Positions 16,540 to 24,146 of a stretch of 48,816 nt of DNA are shown piece after piece. Made by a program: the position numbers and the translations under genes. Numbering within the stretch: the stretch's first letter is position 1; every line of letters begins with the position of its first letter. The stretch spans positions 1 to 48,816 of the forward strand of contig JASLID010000067.1 of assembly GCA_030153045.1 (NCBI GenBank), in the 5' to 3' direction. The stretch is from Flavobacterium sp. (lineage in GTDB: Bacteria; Bacteroidota; Bacteroidia; Flavobacteriales; Flavobacteriaceae). The notes below the pieces were generated by a model. That model saw only the letters and a program-made list of their open reading frames with translations, ran no database searches and had not been told where the DNA came from.

Positions 16540-16620
16540 TCCCGCTTTCCGCTATATTTTTACACCTGTCAGGTTTTTAAAACCTGACAGGTGTAAAAGA
16601 TACCACTTCAATCGGGGCTA
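16540..16620 (-). repeat. Dispersed flank-conserved hairpin repeat, copy B
   Basis: Minus-strand orientation. It reads TAGCCCCGATTGAAGTGG, then an inner palindrome, then TATAGCGGAAAGCGGGA. The core at 16558-16598 is a 41-nt near-perfect palindrome (20-bp arms around one central T) containing ACACCTGTCAGGTTTT and its complement. It lies between fsr and the FAD-oxidase gene. Confidence 0.8.
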
Positions 16621-16677
16621 AATTGTATTTGTTATTATCTTTTGTAATCATTACTTTTACTAAACAATTTTAAGACC

Positions 16678-18081
16678 ATGCAAATTACTCCCGAAATATT
16701 ACAACACCTTGAACTTATTGTTGGTTCATCTAACGTTTTTACAGATGTGGAAACGCGTAGTCACTATGGTCATGACGAAACGGAAGACTATGTTTTTCCA
16801 CCGAATGTAGTGGTAAAACCAGCTTCTGCACAAGATATTTCCGCCATTATGAAAGTGGCCAATACCTATAAAATTCCAGTGGTTCCCATTGCAGCAAGAA
16901 CTGGTTTAAGTGGAGGAGCATTGTGTATTCATCAAGGTATTGGTTTGTCAATGGAACGATTGAACAAAATTTTGGAAATTGATGAACAAAACCTACAAGT
17001 AACTACTGAACCAGCTGTAATTACACAAGTTTTACGCGAGTCTGTTGCCGAGAAAGGCTTGTTTTATCCACCCGATCCCAGCAGCCAAGGAAGTTGTTGG
17101 ATAGGAGGGAATGTAGCTGAAAATGCTGGTGGTGCTCGTGCCGTAAAATATGGTGTGACCAAAGATTATGTATTGAATCTGGAAGTCGTTTTGCCTAACG
17201 GTGAGATTATTTGGACAGGAGCCAACACACTTAAAAATTCTACAGGATATAACTTAACGCAACTCATGGTGGGTAGCGAAGGGACTTTGGGAATCATTAC
17301 CAAAATTGTTTTAAAATTATTGCCTAAAAACTCACACAACATTTTAATGTTGGTTCCATTTTACAAAGCGGGACAAGCATGTGAAGCGGTTTCAGCAATT
17401 TTTAGAGCCGGTGTTGTACCAAGCGCTTTAGAATTTATGGAACGTGATGCGATTGATTGGACTATTAAGTTTGTAGAAGGAATCAGTGTTGATATAAAAC
17501 CCGAACACCAAGCGCATTTATTAATTGAAGTCGATGGAAACTATCCTGAGGTTTTAATGCAAGAAGCCGAAAAAATTATGGGCGTCGTAGAACAATTTGA
17601 CATCGATGAAATTCTATTTGCCGATACCGAAGACCAGAAAAACGCCTTGTGGAAAATGCGTCGTGCTGTGGGAGAGGCTGTTAAGTCAAATTCGGTGTAT
17701 AAAGAAGAAGATACGGTGGTGCCAAGATATGAATTACCTAAACTTTTAGAAGGAATTAAAACCATTGGTAACAAATACGGATTCAAATCGGTGTGCTATG
17801 GTCACGCCGGAGATGGAAACTTGCATGTGAACATCATCAAAGCCGATATGACCGATGAAAATTGGAGAACGGAAGTGCCTAAAGGAATTCGTGAAATTTT
17901 CGAATTGACCGTTTCTCTCAAAGGAACCTTGTCGGGCGAACACGGAATAGGTTTTGTACAAAAAAACTACATGGATATTGCGTTTACAAAAGCGCATTTA
18001 GAATTGATGGAAAGAATTAAATATGTTTTTGATCCAAATGGTATTTTGAATCCAGGGAAAATTTTCCCTGATAGTTTATAA
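16678..18081 (+). CDS. FAD-linked 2-hydroxyacid dehydrogenase (GlcD/D-lactate dehydrogenase type)
   Basis: A 467-residue flavoprotein. The FAD_binding_4 (PCMH) domain spans ~1-220 with PVVPIAARTGLSGGAL, FYPPDPSSQGSCWIGGNVAENAGG and GSEGTLGIITKIVLKL. The FAD-oxidase C-terminal domain carries YGHAGDGNLHVNI and SGEHGIGFVQK, the His-rich substrate/metal motifs. It oxidises glycolate or D-lactate and passes electrons to the respiratory chain. The neighbours do not include GlcE/GlcF or lactate genes, so the substrate cannot be decided. Full length for the family. It ends at a bidirectional terminator facing the small hypothetical gene at 18121. Confidence 0.88.
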   Translation: MQITPEILQHLELIVGSSNVFTDVETRSHYGHDETEDYVFPPNVVVKPASAQDISAIMKVANTYKIPVVPIAARTGLSGGALCIHQGIGLSMERLNKILEIDEQNLQVTTEPAVITQVLRESVAEKGLFYPPDPSSQGSCWIGGNVAENAGGARAVKYGVTKDYVLNLEVVLPNGEIIWTGANTLKNSTGYNLTQLMVGSEGTLGIITKIVLKLLPKNSHNILMLVPFYKAGQACEAVSAIFRAGVVPSALEFMERDAIDWTIKFVEGISVDIKPEHQAHLLIEVDGNYPEVLMQEAEKIMGVVEQFDIDEILFADTEDQKNALWKMRRAVGEAVKSNSVYKEEDTVVPRYELPKLLEGIKTIGNKYGFKSVCYGHAGDGNLHVNIIKADMTDENWRTEVPKGIREIFELTVSLKGTLSGEHGIGFVQKNYMDIAFTKAHLELMERIKYVFDPNGILNPGKIFPDSL

Positions 18082-18086
18082 ATCAT

Positions 18087-18122
18087 AAAAAAACTCCAAA
18101 TTCAAATTTGGAGTTTTTTTTT
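18087..18122. terminator. Bidirectional terminator
   Basis: AACTCCAAATT / AATTTGGAGTT with A and T tracts on the two sides. The T-tract overlaps the stop codon of the minus-strand gene at 18121. Confidence 0.9.
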
Positions 18123-18525
18123 ATTTCGATTGTGCCAGAAATTCTAAAAGATTGGCATCCGCGTTTTTGAACGTTGGTGGTTGCTCTGTAATGTTGGCGA
18201 CACGCTTTTTATTCAGTTTCATTGTAACATCGGCTACTGTGGTGAATAACAACACTGACATAAACGGATTATTGATATAAGGTACTACTTCGGATTCCAA
18301 TTCTTCCATTGTAATGACTTTTTCAATTTCCTGTAAACCTTCATCATAGATTTTATGAGTAACGTTTAATTTTAAAACACCATCTTCTGTAGTGGTTCTA
18401 ATGTAAATGTTTTTCAAATCTGGATCTCCTATGGTTTTTGCCAAAGTTAATTTCGCAAAAGTTCCTTCACTGATGCTTTCTTTAACTCTGCTTAAAAATG
18501 TGGTGTATGTAGCTGTATTTGGCAT
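18121..18525 (-). CDS. Conserved hypothetical protein
   Basis: A 134-residue cytoplasmic protein without signal peptide, membrane helix or Cys. It begins with a helical stretch (TYTTFLSRVKESISEGTFAK), then shows paired strands typical of a mixed alpha/beta domain (KNIYIRTTTEDGVLKLNVTHK; MSVLLFTTVADVTMKLNKK; both quoted in full at or below 20 residues). From memory, similar proteins are widespread in Bacteroidota without a known function. It has its own -7 element (TATTTTTG, 18544-18551), divergent from pyrD. Confidence 0.75.
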   Translation of the reverse strand: MPNTATYTTFLSRVKESISEGTFAKLTLAKTIGDPDLKNIYIRTTTEDGVLKLNVTHKIYDEGLQEIEKVITMEELESEVVPYINNPFMSVLLFTTVADVTMKLNKKRVANITEQPPTFKNADANLLEFLAQSK

Positions 18526-18543
18526 TTCTTCTTTAATATTTTA

Positions 18544-18551
18544 CAAAAATA
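18544..18551 (-). promoter_or_regulatory. -7 promoter element TATTTTTG (minus strand)
   Basis: TANNTTTG on the minus strand, 18 nt before the ATG of the 18525 gene. It is back-to-back with the pyrD promoter. Confidence 0.6.
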
Positions 18552-18595
18552 GCTTTATTTCTACAAACAGACACTGACCTTAAAAAAGTATTTTC

Positions 18596-18603
18596 TAAAT
18601 TTG
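18596..18603 (+). promoter_or_regulatory. -7 promoter element TAAATTTG
   Basis: A TANNTTTG match 21 nt before the pyrD ATG at 18625. Its final TTG is the 'start' of a longer in-frame reading, which argues against that longer start. Confidence 0.7.
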
Positions 18604-18624
18604 CAATCCAACAACAACACAACA

Positions 18625-19644
18625 ATGTACAAATTACTTATTCGCCCAATTCTTTTCTGGTTTGATCCAGAAGAAGTTCACTATTTCACATTTTCTCTCA
18701 TTCGATTTTTATCAAAAATCCCTGGGTTTTCATCACTATCAAAATCACTCTTTGAAGTCAATGATAAAAAGCTAGAGCGCGAAGTTTTCGGATTAAAATT
18801 CAAAAATCCAGTAGGACTAGCTGCTGGTTTCGATAAAGATGCTAAATTATATCAGGAACTTTCTAATTTTGGCTTCGGATTTATAGAAATAGGAACACTA
18901 ACCCCAAAAGGTCAAGAAGGAAATCCTAAAAAGCGTTTGTTCAGATTAAAAGAAGATTCAGCCATCATCAACCGAATGGGTTTTAACAATGGAGGAGTTC
19001 AAGAAGCCGTTGAAAGATTAAAGAAAAATAATGGTGTTTTAATTGGTGGAAACATTGGTAAAAATAAAGTAACACCAAACGAAGAAGCCACATCTGATTA
19101 TGAAATATGTTTTGATGCCTTATACGATCATGTCGATTACTTCGTCGTTAATGTAAGTTCTCCAAACACACCAAATCTTCGTGCTTTACAAGACAAAGAG
19201 CCATTAACGGCACTTTTGCAAACGCTTCAAAATAAAAACACAGCCAAGCCAAAACAGAAGCCAATTCTGCTAAAAATTGCACCAGATTTGACAGATGAGC
19301 AATTGCTAGATATTATAGATATTGTAGCAGAAACTAAAATAGCTGGAGTTATTGCCACAAATACAACTATTTCTCGAGACGGCTTGCAATCGGTTAATAA
19401 AATTGAAATGGGCGGATTGTCAGGTAAACCATTGACCAAGCGTTCTACAGAAGTGATTCGATTCTTATCTGAAAAAAGCAACAAAGCATTCCCTATTATT
19501 GGTGTTGGCGGAATCCATTCTGCAGAAGATGCTATCGAAAAATTAGAAGCCGGAGCTAGTTTAATCCAATTATATACCGGTTTTATCTACGAAGGTCCTG
19601 CTTTAGTAAAAGCCATTAACAAAAAGATTTTAGAAAAAGCATAA
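18625..19644 (+). CDS. pyrD: Dihydroorotate dehydrogenase (quinone), class 2
   Basis: A 339-residue FMN enzyme of pyrimidine synthesis that oxidises dihydroorotate to orotate with quinone. It has the N-terminal membrane-binding helix typical of class 2 (MYKLLIRPILFWFDPEEVHY), the FMN site PVGLAAGFDKDA (~62-73), the catalytic Ser179 in NVSSPNTPNLR, and the substrate and flavin motifs ATNTTISRDG, GGLSGKPLT and IGVGGI. The ATG at 18625 is used because the -7 element sits across the earlier TTG at 18601. The HMG-CoA lyase gene follows after 21 nt. Confidence 0.96.
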   Translation: MYKLLIRPILFWFDPEEVHYFTFSLIRFLSKIPGFSSLSKSLFEVNDKKLEREVFGLKFKNPVGLAAGFDKDAKLYQELSNFGFGFIEIGTLTPKGQEGNPKKRLFRLKEDSAIINRMGFNNGGVQEAVERLKKNNGVLIGGNIGKNKVTPNEEATSDYEICFDALYDHVDYFVVNVSSPNTPNLRALQDKEPLTALLQTLQNKNTAKPKQKPILLKIAPDLTDEQLLDIIDIVAETKIAGVIATNTTISRDGLQSVNKIEMGGLSGKPLTKRSTEVIRFLSEKSNKAFPIIGVGGIHSAEDAIEKLEAGASLIQLYTGFIYEGPALVKAINKKILEKA

Positions 19645-19651
19645 ATAGTAC

Positions 19652-19659
19652 TACTTTTG
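19652..19659 (+). promoter_or_regulatory. Possible -7 element TACTTTTG at the mvaB start
   Basis: Matches TANNTTTG but ends only 6 nt before the ATG at 19666. If active, the transcript would be leaderless or nearly so. It may equally be chance, with read-through from pyrD. Confidence 0.35.
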
Positions 19660-19665
19660 GTTTCC

Positions 19666-20529
19666 ATGGAAAAAGTCAAAATCATAGAATGTCCTCGAGA
19701 TGCCATGCAAGGCATCAAGGAATTTATTCCAACCCAAAAGAAAGTGCAGTACATCCAATCGCTATTGCGAGTGGGTTTCGATACGATCGATTTTGGAAGT
19801 TTTGTATCGGCGAAAGCCATTCCGCAAATGCAGGATACTACCGAGGTTTTGGCTCAATTGGACTTATCTAAAACCCAAAGTAAATTGTTGGCCATCATTG
19901 CCAATACACAGGGTGCCGAAAATGCTTCGGTACACAAAGAAATTCAATATTTAGGCTTCCCATTTTCCATTTCGGAAAATTTCCAAATGCGAAATACCCA
20001 TAAAACCATTGCCGAATCATTGGTTACACTACAAGAAATTCTAAATATTGCCGATAAAACCAATAAAGAAGTTGTTACTTATATCTCTATGGGCTTCGGA
20101 AATCCTTATGGAGACCCATGGAATGTTGAAATCGTAGGGGAGTGGACCGAAAAATTGGCTAATATGGGAGTGAAAATTTTATCCCTTTCCGATACTGTTG
20201 GTTCTTCAACACCTGAAGTAATAGACTATTTGTATTCCAATCTTATTCCAAAATACTCAAATATCGAGTTTGGAGCCCACCTGCATACCACGCCCGACAA
20301 GTGGTTCGAAAAAGTTGACGCTGCATACAAAGCGGGTTGTCGTCGCTTTGATGGTGCTATTCAAGGTTTTGGCGGTTGCCCAATGGCAAAAGACGATTTA
20401 ACGGGCAATATGCCTACCGAAAAAATACTTTCATACCTAACGGCTCAAAAAGCGGATCATAATTTAAGTGCTATGAGCTTCGAAAGTGCTTATAATGAAG
20501 CTTTAAAAATCTTTACGGTATATCATTAG
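19666..20529 (+). CDS. mvaB: Hydroxymethylglutaryl-CoA lyase
   Basis: A 287-residue TIM-barrel HMGL-like enzyme that splits HMG-CoA into acetyl-CoA and acetoacetate in leucine breakdown. Motifs: IIECPRDAMQG at the N-terminus (catalytic Arg11/Asp12), VSMGFGNPYGDP-type strand (SMGFGNPYGDPW), LSDTVGSSTP, metal ligands in GAHLHTT (His205, His207) and the catalytic Cys238 in QGFGGCPMAKD. The start is ATG 19666; an in-frame TTG three codons earlier overlaps a -7-like element. The TAG stop (20527-20529) is the first three bases of dispersed repeat copy C. No other leucine-degradation genes are adjacent. Confidence 0.92.
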   Translation: MEKVKIIECPRDAMQGIKEFIPTQKKVQYIQSLLRVGFDTIDFGSFVSAKAIPQMQDTTEVLAQLDLSKTQSKLLAIIANTQGAENASVHKEIQYLGFPFSISENFQMRNTHKTIAESLVTLQEILNIADKTNKEVVTYISMGFGNPYGDPWNVEIVGEWTEKLANMGVKILSLSDTVGSSTPEVIDYLYSNLIPKYSNIEFGAHLHTTPDKWFEKVDAAYKAGCRRFDGAIQGFGGCPMAKDDLTGNMPTEKILSYLTAQKADHNLSAMSFESAYNEALKIFTVYH

Positions 20530-20605
20530 GAGCTAATCCGGCTGTCCACTATATCTTTTCTTGCCTAAAGAAGGCAAAAAAAGGATATCGCTTCCATCCG
20601 GGCTA
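20527..20605 (-). repeat. Dispersed flank-conserved hairpin repeat, copy C
   Basis: Minus-strand orientation: TAGCCCGGATGGAAGCGA ... GATATAGTGGACAGCCGG ... AGCTCCTA. The core hairpin is TTGCC (20561-20565) / GGCAA (20573-20577). The outer end supplies the stop codon of mvaB. Confidence 0.75.
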
Positions 20606-20688
20606 GGGAATACTCTGTCATTTATGTTAATCATTTCACAACTTTACACCTTTGTTGCTTTGTGTTTTCCTAACTCAAAATAAAATAC

Positions 20689-20696
20689 TATATTTG
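20689..20696 (+). promoter_or_regulatory. -7 promoter element TATATTTG
   Basis: A TANNTTTG match 32 nt before the guaB ATG, preceded by TTG-rich sequence (20652-20662) that may hold the -33 element. Confidence 0.7.
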
Positions 20697-20728
20697 CATG
20701 CAATTTAACTACAACTACAAATTGCAAC

Positions 20729-22201
20729 ATGAAAGCACATACCGCTAAAATTCTTGGAGAAGGTTTAACCTACGATGATGTTCTCTTAATTCCCAATTAT
20801 TCTGAAATACTTCCACGCGAAGTAAGTATCAAAACCAAATTTTCTAAAAATATTACGTTAAACGTTCCCATTGTCTCAGCAGCTATGGATACTGTTACCG
20901 AAAGTGCTATGGCTATCGCTATGGCGCAAGAAGGTGGAATAGGAGTGTTGCATAAAAACATGACTATCGAGCAACAGGCAGCAAAAGTTCGTAAAGTAAA
21001 ACGTGCGGAATCTGGGATGATTATCGATCCAGTAACGTTGCCTTTAACAGCTACTGTTGGTGACGCAAAACAATTAATGCGCGAATTCAGTATTGGTGGA
21101 ATCCCAGTGGTTGATGACAAGCAAATCTTAAAAGGTATTGTTACCAATCGTGATTTACGTTTCGAAAAAGACAATACCAGATCAATCGTTGCTGTGATGA
21201 CTAGTGAAAACTTGGTTACTGTTTCTGAAGGAACTTCTTTAGAACAAGCAGAAGTCGTTTTACAAGGAAACAAAATCGAAAAATTACCAGTAGTAAATAC
21301 TGATTACAAATTAATCGGATTAATCACTTTTAGAGATATTACCAAGTTAACTCAAAAACCAAATGCCAACAAAGACAAATTTGGTCGTTTGCGTGTTGCT
21401 GCTGCTCTTGGTGTTACTGCCGATGCGGTCGAAAGAGCTACAGCGTTAGTTAATGCAGGTGTCGATGCTGTTATTATTGATACTGCTCACGGACATACAA
21501 AAGGTGTGGTAGATGTTTTAAAACAAGTAAAAGCAAAATTTCCTGATTTAGATGTAGTAGTTGGAAATATTGCAACTCCAGAAGCTGCTTTGTATTTAGC
21601 TCAAAATGGTGCCGATGCAGTTAAAGTAGGAATTGGTCCTGGTTCAATTTGTACCACTCGTGTAGTTGCGGGTGTTGGATTTCCACAATTTTCTGCGATT
21701 TTAGAAGTTGCCGCAGCTTTAAGAGGAACTGGTGTTCCTGTAATTGCCGATGGTGGTATTCGTTATACTGGCGATATTCCTAAAGCGATTGCTGCCGGAG
21801 CTGATTGTGTGATGTTGGGTTCATTGTTAGCCGGTACAAAAGAATCTCCAGGTGAAACCATTATTTTTGAAGGAAGAAAATTCAAATCATACCGTGGAAT
21901 GGGATCTGTAGAAGCCATGCAAGAAGGTTCAAAAGACCGTTATTTCCAAGATGTAGAAGACGATATCAAAAAACTAGTGCCAGAAGGTATTGTAGGTCGT
22001 GTACCATATAAAGGTGAATTAAACGAAAGTATGCAACAATTTGTTGGTGGACTTCGTGCAGGAATGGGGTACTGCGGTGCAAAAGACATTGAAACACTAC
22101 AAACTACAGGTCGTTTTGTTAGAATTACAGCTAGCGGAATTGGTGAAAGTCATCCACATAATGTAACCATTACAAAAGAAGCACCTAATTATTCAAGATA
22201 A
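20729..22201 (+). CDS. guaB: IMP dehydrogenase
   Basis: A 490-residue enzyme that oxidises IMP to XMP with NAD+, the committed step of GMP synthesis. It begins with the family signature LTYDDVLLIPNYSEILP. A pair of CBS domains is inserted at ~95-210 (GMIIDPVTLPLTATV, SIGGIPVVDD). The barrel resumes with VDAVIIDTAHGHT and the catalytic loop GPGSICTTRVV with Cys308, then IADGGIRYTGDI, the flap residues YRGMGS and the C-terminal Arg/Tyr segment MGYCGAKDIE. Full length. Dispersed repeat copy C and a -7 element lie in front, and a terminator follows. Confidence 0.97.
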   Translation: MKAHTAKILGEGLTYDDVLLIPNYSEILPREVSIKTKFSKNITLNVPIVSAAMDTVTESAMAIAMAQEGGIGVLHKNMTIEQQAAKVRKVKRAESGMIIDPVTLPLTATVGDAKQLMREFSIGGIPVVDDKQILKGIVTNRDLRFEKDNTRSIVAVMTSENLVTVSEGTSLEQAEVVLQGNKIEKLPVVNTDYKLIGLITFRDITKLTQKPNANKDKFGRLRVAAALGVTADAVERATALVNAGVDAVIIDTAHGHTKGVVDVLKQVKAKFPDLDVVVGNIATPEAALYLAQNGADAVKVGIGPGSICTTRVVAGVGFPQFSAILEVAAALRGTGVPVIADGGIRYTGDIPKAIAAGADCVMLGSLLAGTKESPGETIIFEGRKFKSYRGMGSVEAMQEGSKDRYFQDVEDDIKKLVPEGIVGRVPYKGELNESMQQFVGGLRAGMGYCGAKDIETLQTTGRFVRITASGIGESHPHNVTITKEAPNYSR

Positions 22202-22216
22202 TCTTTATCATTAAAC

Positions 22217-22259
22217 AAAATAAAAGGCATTAGTTGTAAAACTGTTGCCTTTTATTTTT
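22217..22259 (+). terminator. Rho-independent terminator
   Basis: Outer stem AAAATAAAAGGCA / TGCCTTTTATTTT with an inner AGTT/AACT helix, ending in T-rich sequence downstream of guaB. Confidence 0.8.
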
Positions 22260-22283
22260 ATTTAGAAACGTTTTTTAATTGAG

Positions 22284-24038
22284 ATGGATAAACAGTACTT
22301 TTTTGCAAAGTTCAAACAACTGCAATTGCTCATTATCATAATGACCTTATTTTGTATAAGTTCACATGCTCAATACAATCATTTGCTACATAAGAATTTT
22401 AGTGAAAGGAATTCTAAAATTAATGCTATTTTAGACAAACTGAAACCTTTAAAAAAAGATGTTCTTATTTTTAAAGAAATTGATAAGATCAGAAATTTCG
22501 CTAGAGAGAATAAGGATACCGAGTTCGAACTTGAACTTGATTTTATAGAAGTAAACTGGATAATTTTTCTAAATGCATCAACCAAGCGATTTGGTCAAGA
22601 TGAAATCTTTAAACGTTTTGATTCGCTTTTAGAGAGAACAACTAAAAATAAATTACAAGAGTTAAAATCCCGTGTTCTATGGAGTAGAGGTAACTATTGC
22701 TGGAACTTCATTGGAAATTATGAATTGGGTTTCGAATCGTATTATTTATTGGATGCAGAATTAAATAAAATTCGTTCTGAAGATTTTCCAGAAATGGCTT
22801 GGTATACCAATACCATCGGTGAGGCTTTTTATTTTTTCCAAGATTACAACCAGGCGAAACACTATTTTAAAAAAGGAGCATTTATACCTGAAAATAATTC
22901 GAATAGCTCCAACCTGAATTCGATGAAGAATAACTTAGGGTTATGTTATCAAAAACTAAATAAATTAGATTCGGCTGCTTATTTTTTTAAAAAAGTGATG
23001 GATAGCAAGCCTTTGTATAATCATGAACGATGGACTTATATTGCAAAAGGAAATCTGGGATATACCTATTATCTGAACAATCAATACCACAAGGCAATGT
23101 CTCTTTTCAAAGAAAGTATAAAAGGAAATATGAAATTTGAAGAATACGGTTGTGTGAATGGGGCATTAATTCCGTTAGCTGATATTTACTTGAAAAAAGG
23201 CAACATGAAAGATTCCTGGGAATGTATCAGTAAAGCAAAACAAATGATTGATGTTCTTACGAATGGCGATGATAAATTAAATAGGTTGAGGTTGTTTTAT
23301 CCTTTACTAAGTAAATGGCATCAAGTTTCAGGAAATAAAGAGTTGGCAATAAAATATTTAGATTCCACAATTATTGTCAAAGACAGTTGTAACAAAAAGT
23401 TCAGTGTACTGCAGCTTTTAAGAGCACAACAAAAAAATGCTATTCAGGAACGTCAAATAGCTACTTTTTCTCTTATTAATGAAAAACAGAAAAAAACGAA
23501 TGAAAGGAATCTCATTTTATTTGTTTTAGTTACTATTACCTTATTATTTTCAGGAATTTATCTTTATCAGAAAAAAAGTTTCCAAAAACAAAAGAGGATA
23601 CAGGATTTAAAACTGACAATTGCGAGTCAAAATCTTCAAATGGCTTCACAACAATTGCAGGATTTTACGGATAAATTGATTGAAAAAAATCATATTATTG
23701 AAATGCTCCAAGAACAACCCGATGTTTTTATTGACAATGAAATTGTACAACAAATAAAAAAGAGCACAATTTTGACAGCTGATGACTGGGAAAAATTTCA
23801 AAGTCTTTTCGAAAAAGTGCATGCAGGTTTTCTAAATAGATTGACTTCTCAGTACAAAGAGTTAACAGCTTCCGAAATACGTTATATTACTTTGTCAAAA
23901 CTAAATCTTTCACAAAAAGAGATGGCTAGTATTCTTGGAATTTCGCCGAGCAGTGTCCGAGTTACATGGCATCGTGTTAGTAAAAAACTAAATCTTTCGG
24001 ATAAAGACACATTGGAGAATTTTCTTCAAAAGCTTTAA
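22284..24038 (+). CDS. Membrane TPR sensor with C-terminal LuxR-like HTH
   Basis: A 584-residue one-protein signalling system of a type common in Bacteroidota. Signal peptide ~1-30 (LLIIIMTLFCISSHAQ). Periplasmic TPR region ~85-400 (helix pairs such as FQDYNQAKHYFKKGAF, LNKLDSAAYFFKKVM, NNQYHKAMSLFKESIKG). One membrane helix at ~409-428. Then a cytoplasmic coiled coil (~430-475) and a helix-turn-helix at ~526-575 (LTASEIRYITLSKLNLSQKE, ILGISPSSVRVTWHRVSKK). It probably senses a periplasmic state and binds DNA from the membrane. The PNGase F-type gene starts 108 nt downstream on the same strand, and a direct repeat TTTGTAACGC lies between them, so it may control that gene. That link is inference. 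Confidence 0.85.
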   Translation: MDKQYFFAKFKQLQLLIIIMTLFCISSHAQYNHLLHKNFSERNSKINAILDKLKPLKKDVLIFKEIDKIRNFARENKDTEFELELDFIEVNWIIFLNASTKRFGQDEIFKRFDSLLERTTKNKLQELKSRVLWSRGNYCWNFIGNYELGFESYYLLDAELNKIRSEDFPEMAWYTNTIGEAFYFFQDYNQAKHYFKKGAFIPENNSNSSNLNSMKNNLGLCYQKLNKLDSAAYFFKKVMDSKPLYNHERWTYIAKGNLGYTYYLNNQYHKAMSLFKESIKGNMKFEEYGCVNGALIPLADIYLKKGNMKDSWECISKAKQMIDVLTNGDDKLNRLRLFYPLLSKWHQVSGNKELAIKYLDSTIIVKDSCNKKFSVLQLLRAQQKNAIQERQIATFSLINEKQKKTNERNLILFVLVTITLLFSGIYLYQKKSFQKQKRIQDLKLTIASQNLQMASQQLQDFTDKLIEKNHIIEMLQEQPDVFIDNEIVQQIKKSTILTADDWEKFQSLFEKVHAGFLNRLTSQYKELTASEIRYITLSKLNLSQKEMASILGISPSSVRVTWHRVSKKLNLSDKDTLENFLQKL

Positions 24039-24057
24039 ATTAACCACGTTTGATCAG

Positions 24058-24078
24058 TTTGTAACGCTTTTGTAACGC
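24058..24078 (+). promoter_or_regulatory. Direct repeat TTTGTAACGC, possible operator
   Basis: Two exact 10-bp copies at 24058-24067 and 24069-24078, offset by 11 bp (about one helical turn). They lie between the TPR-HTH regulator gene and the PNGase F-like gene. The operator role is inferred from position and spacing only. Confidence 0.45.
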
Positions 24079-24146
24079 CTTTTTTGAGAAAATTGCTTAA
24101 TTAATCGTTTTTTTCGTGTTCAAATTAACACAACCAAAAAACGACT

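Noticed and set aside
20797..21273. 158-residue ORF antisense to guaB
   Set aside because: Shadow of a highly conserved gene; no start signal and a composition typical of an antisense frame.
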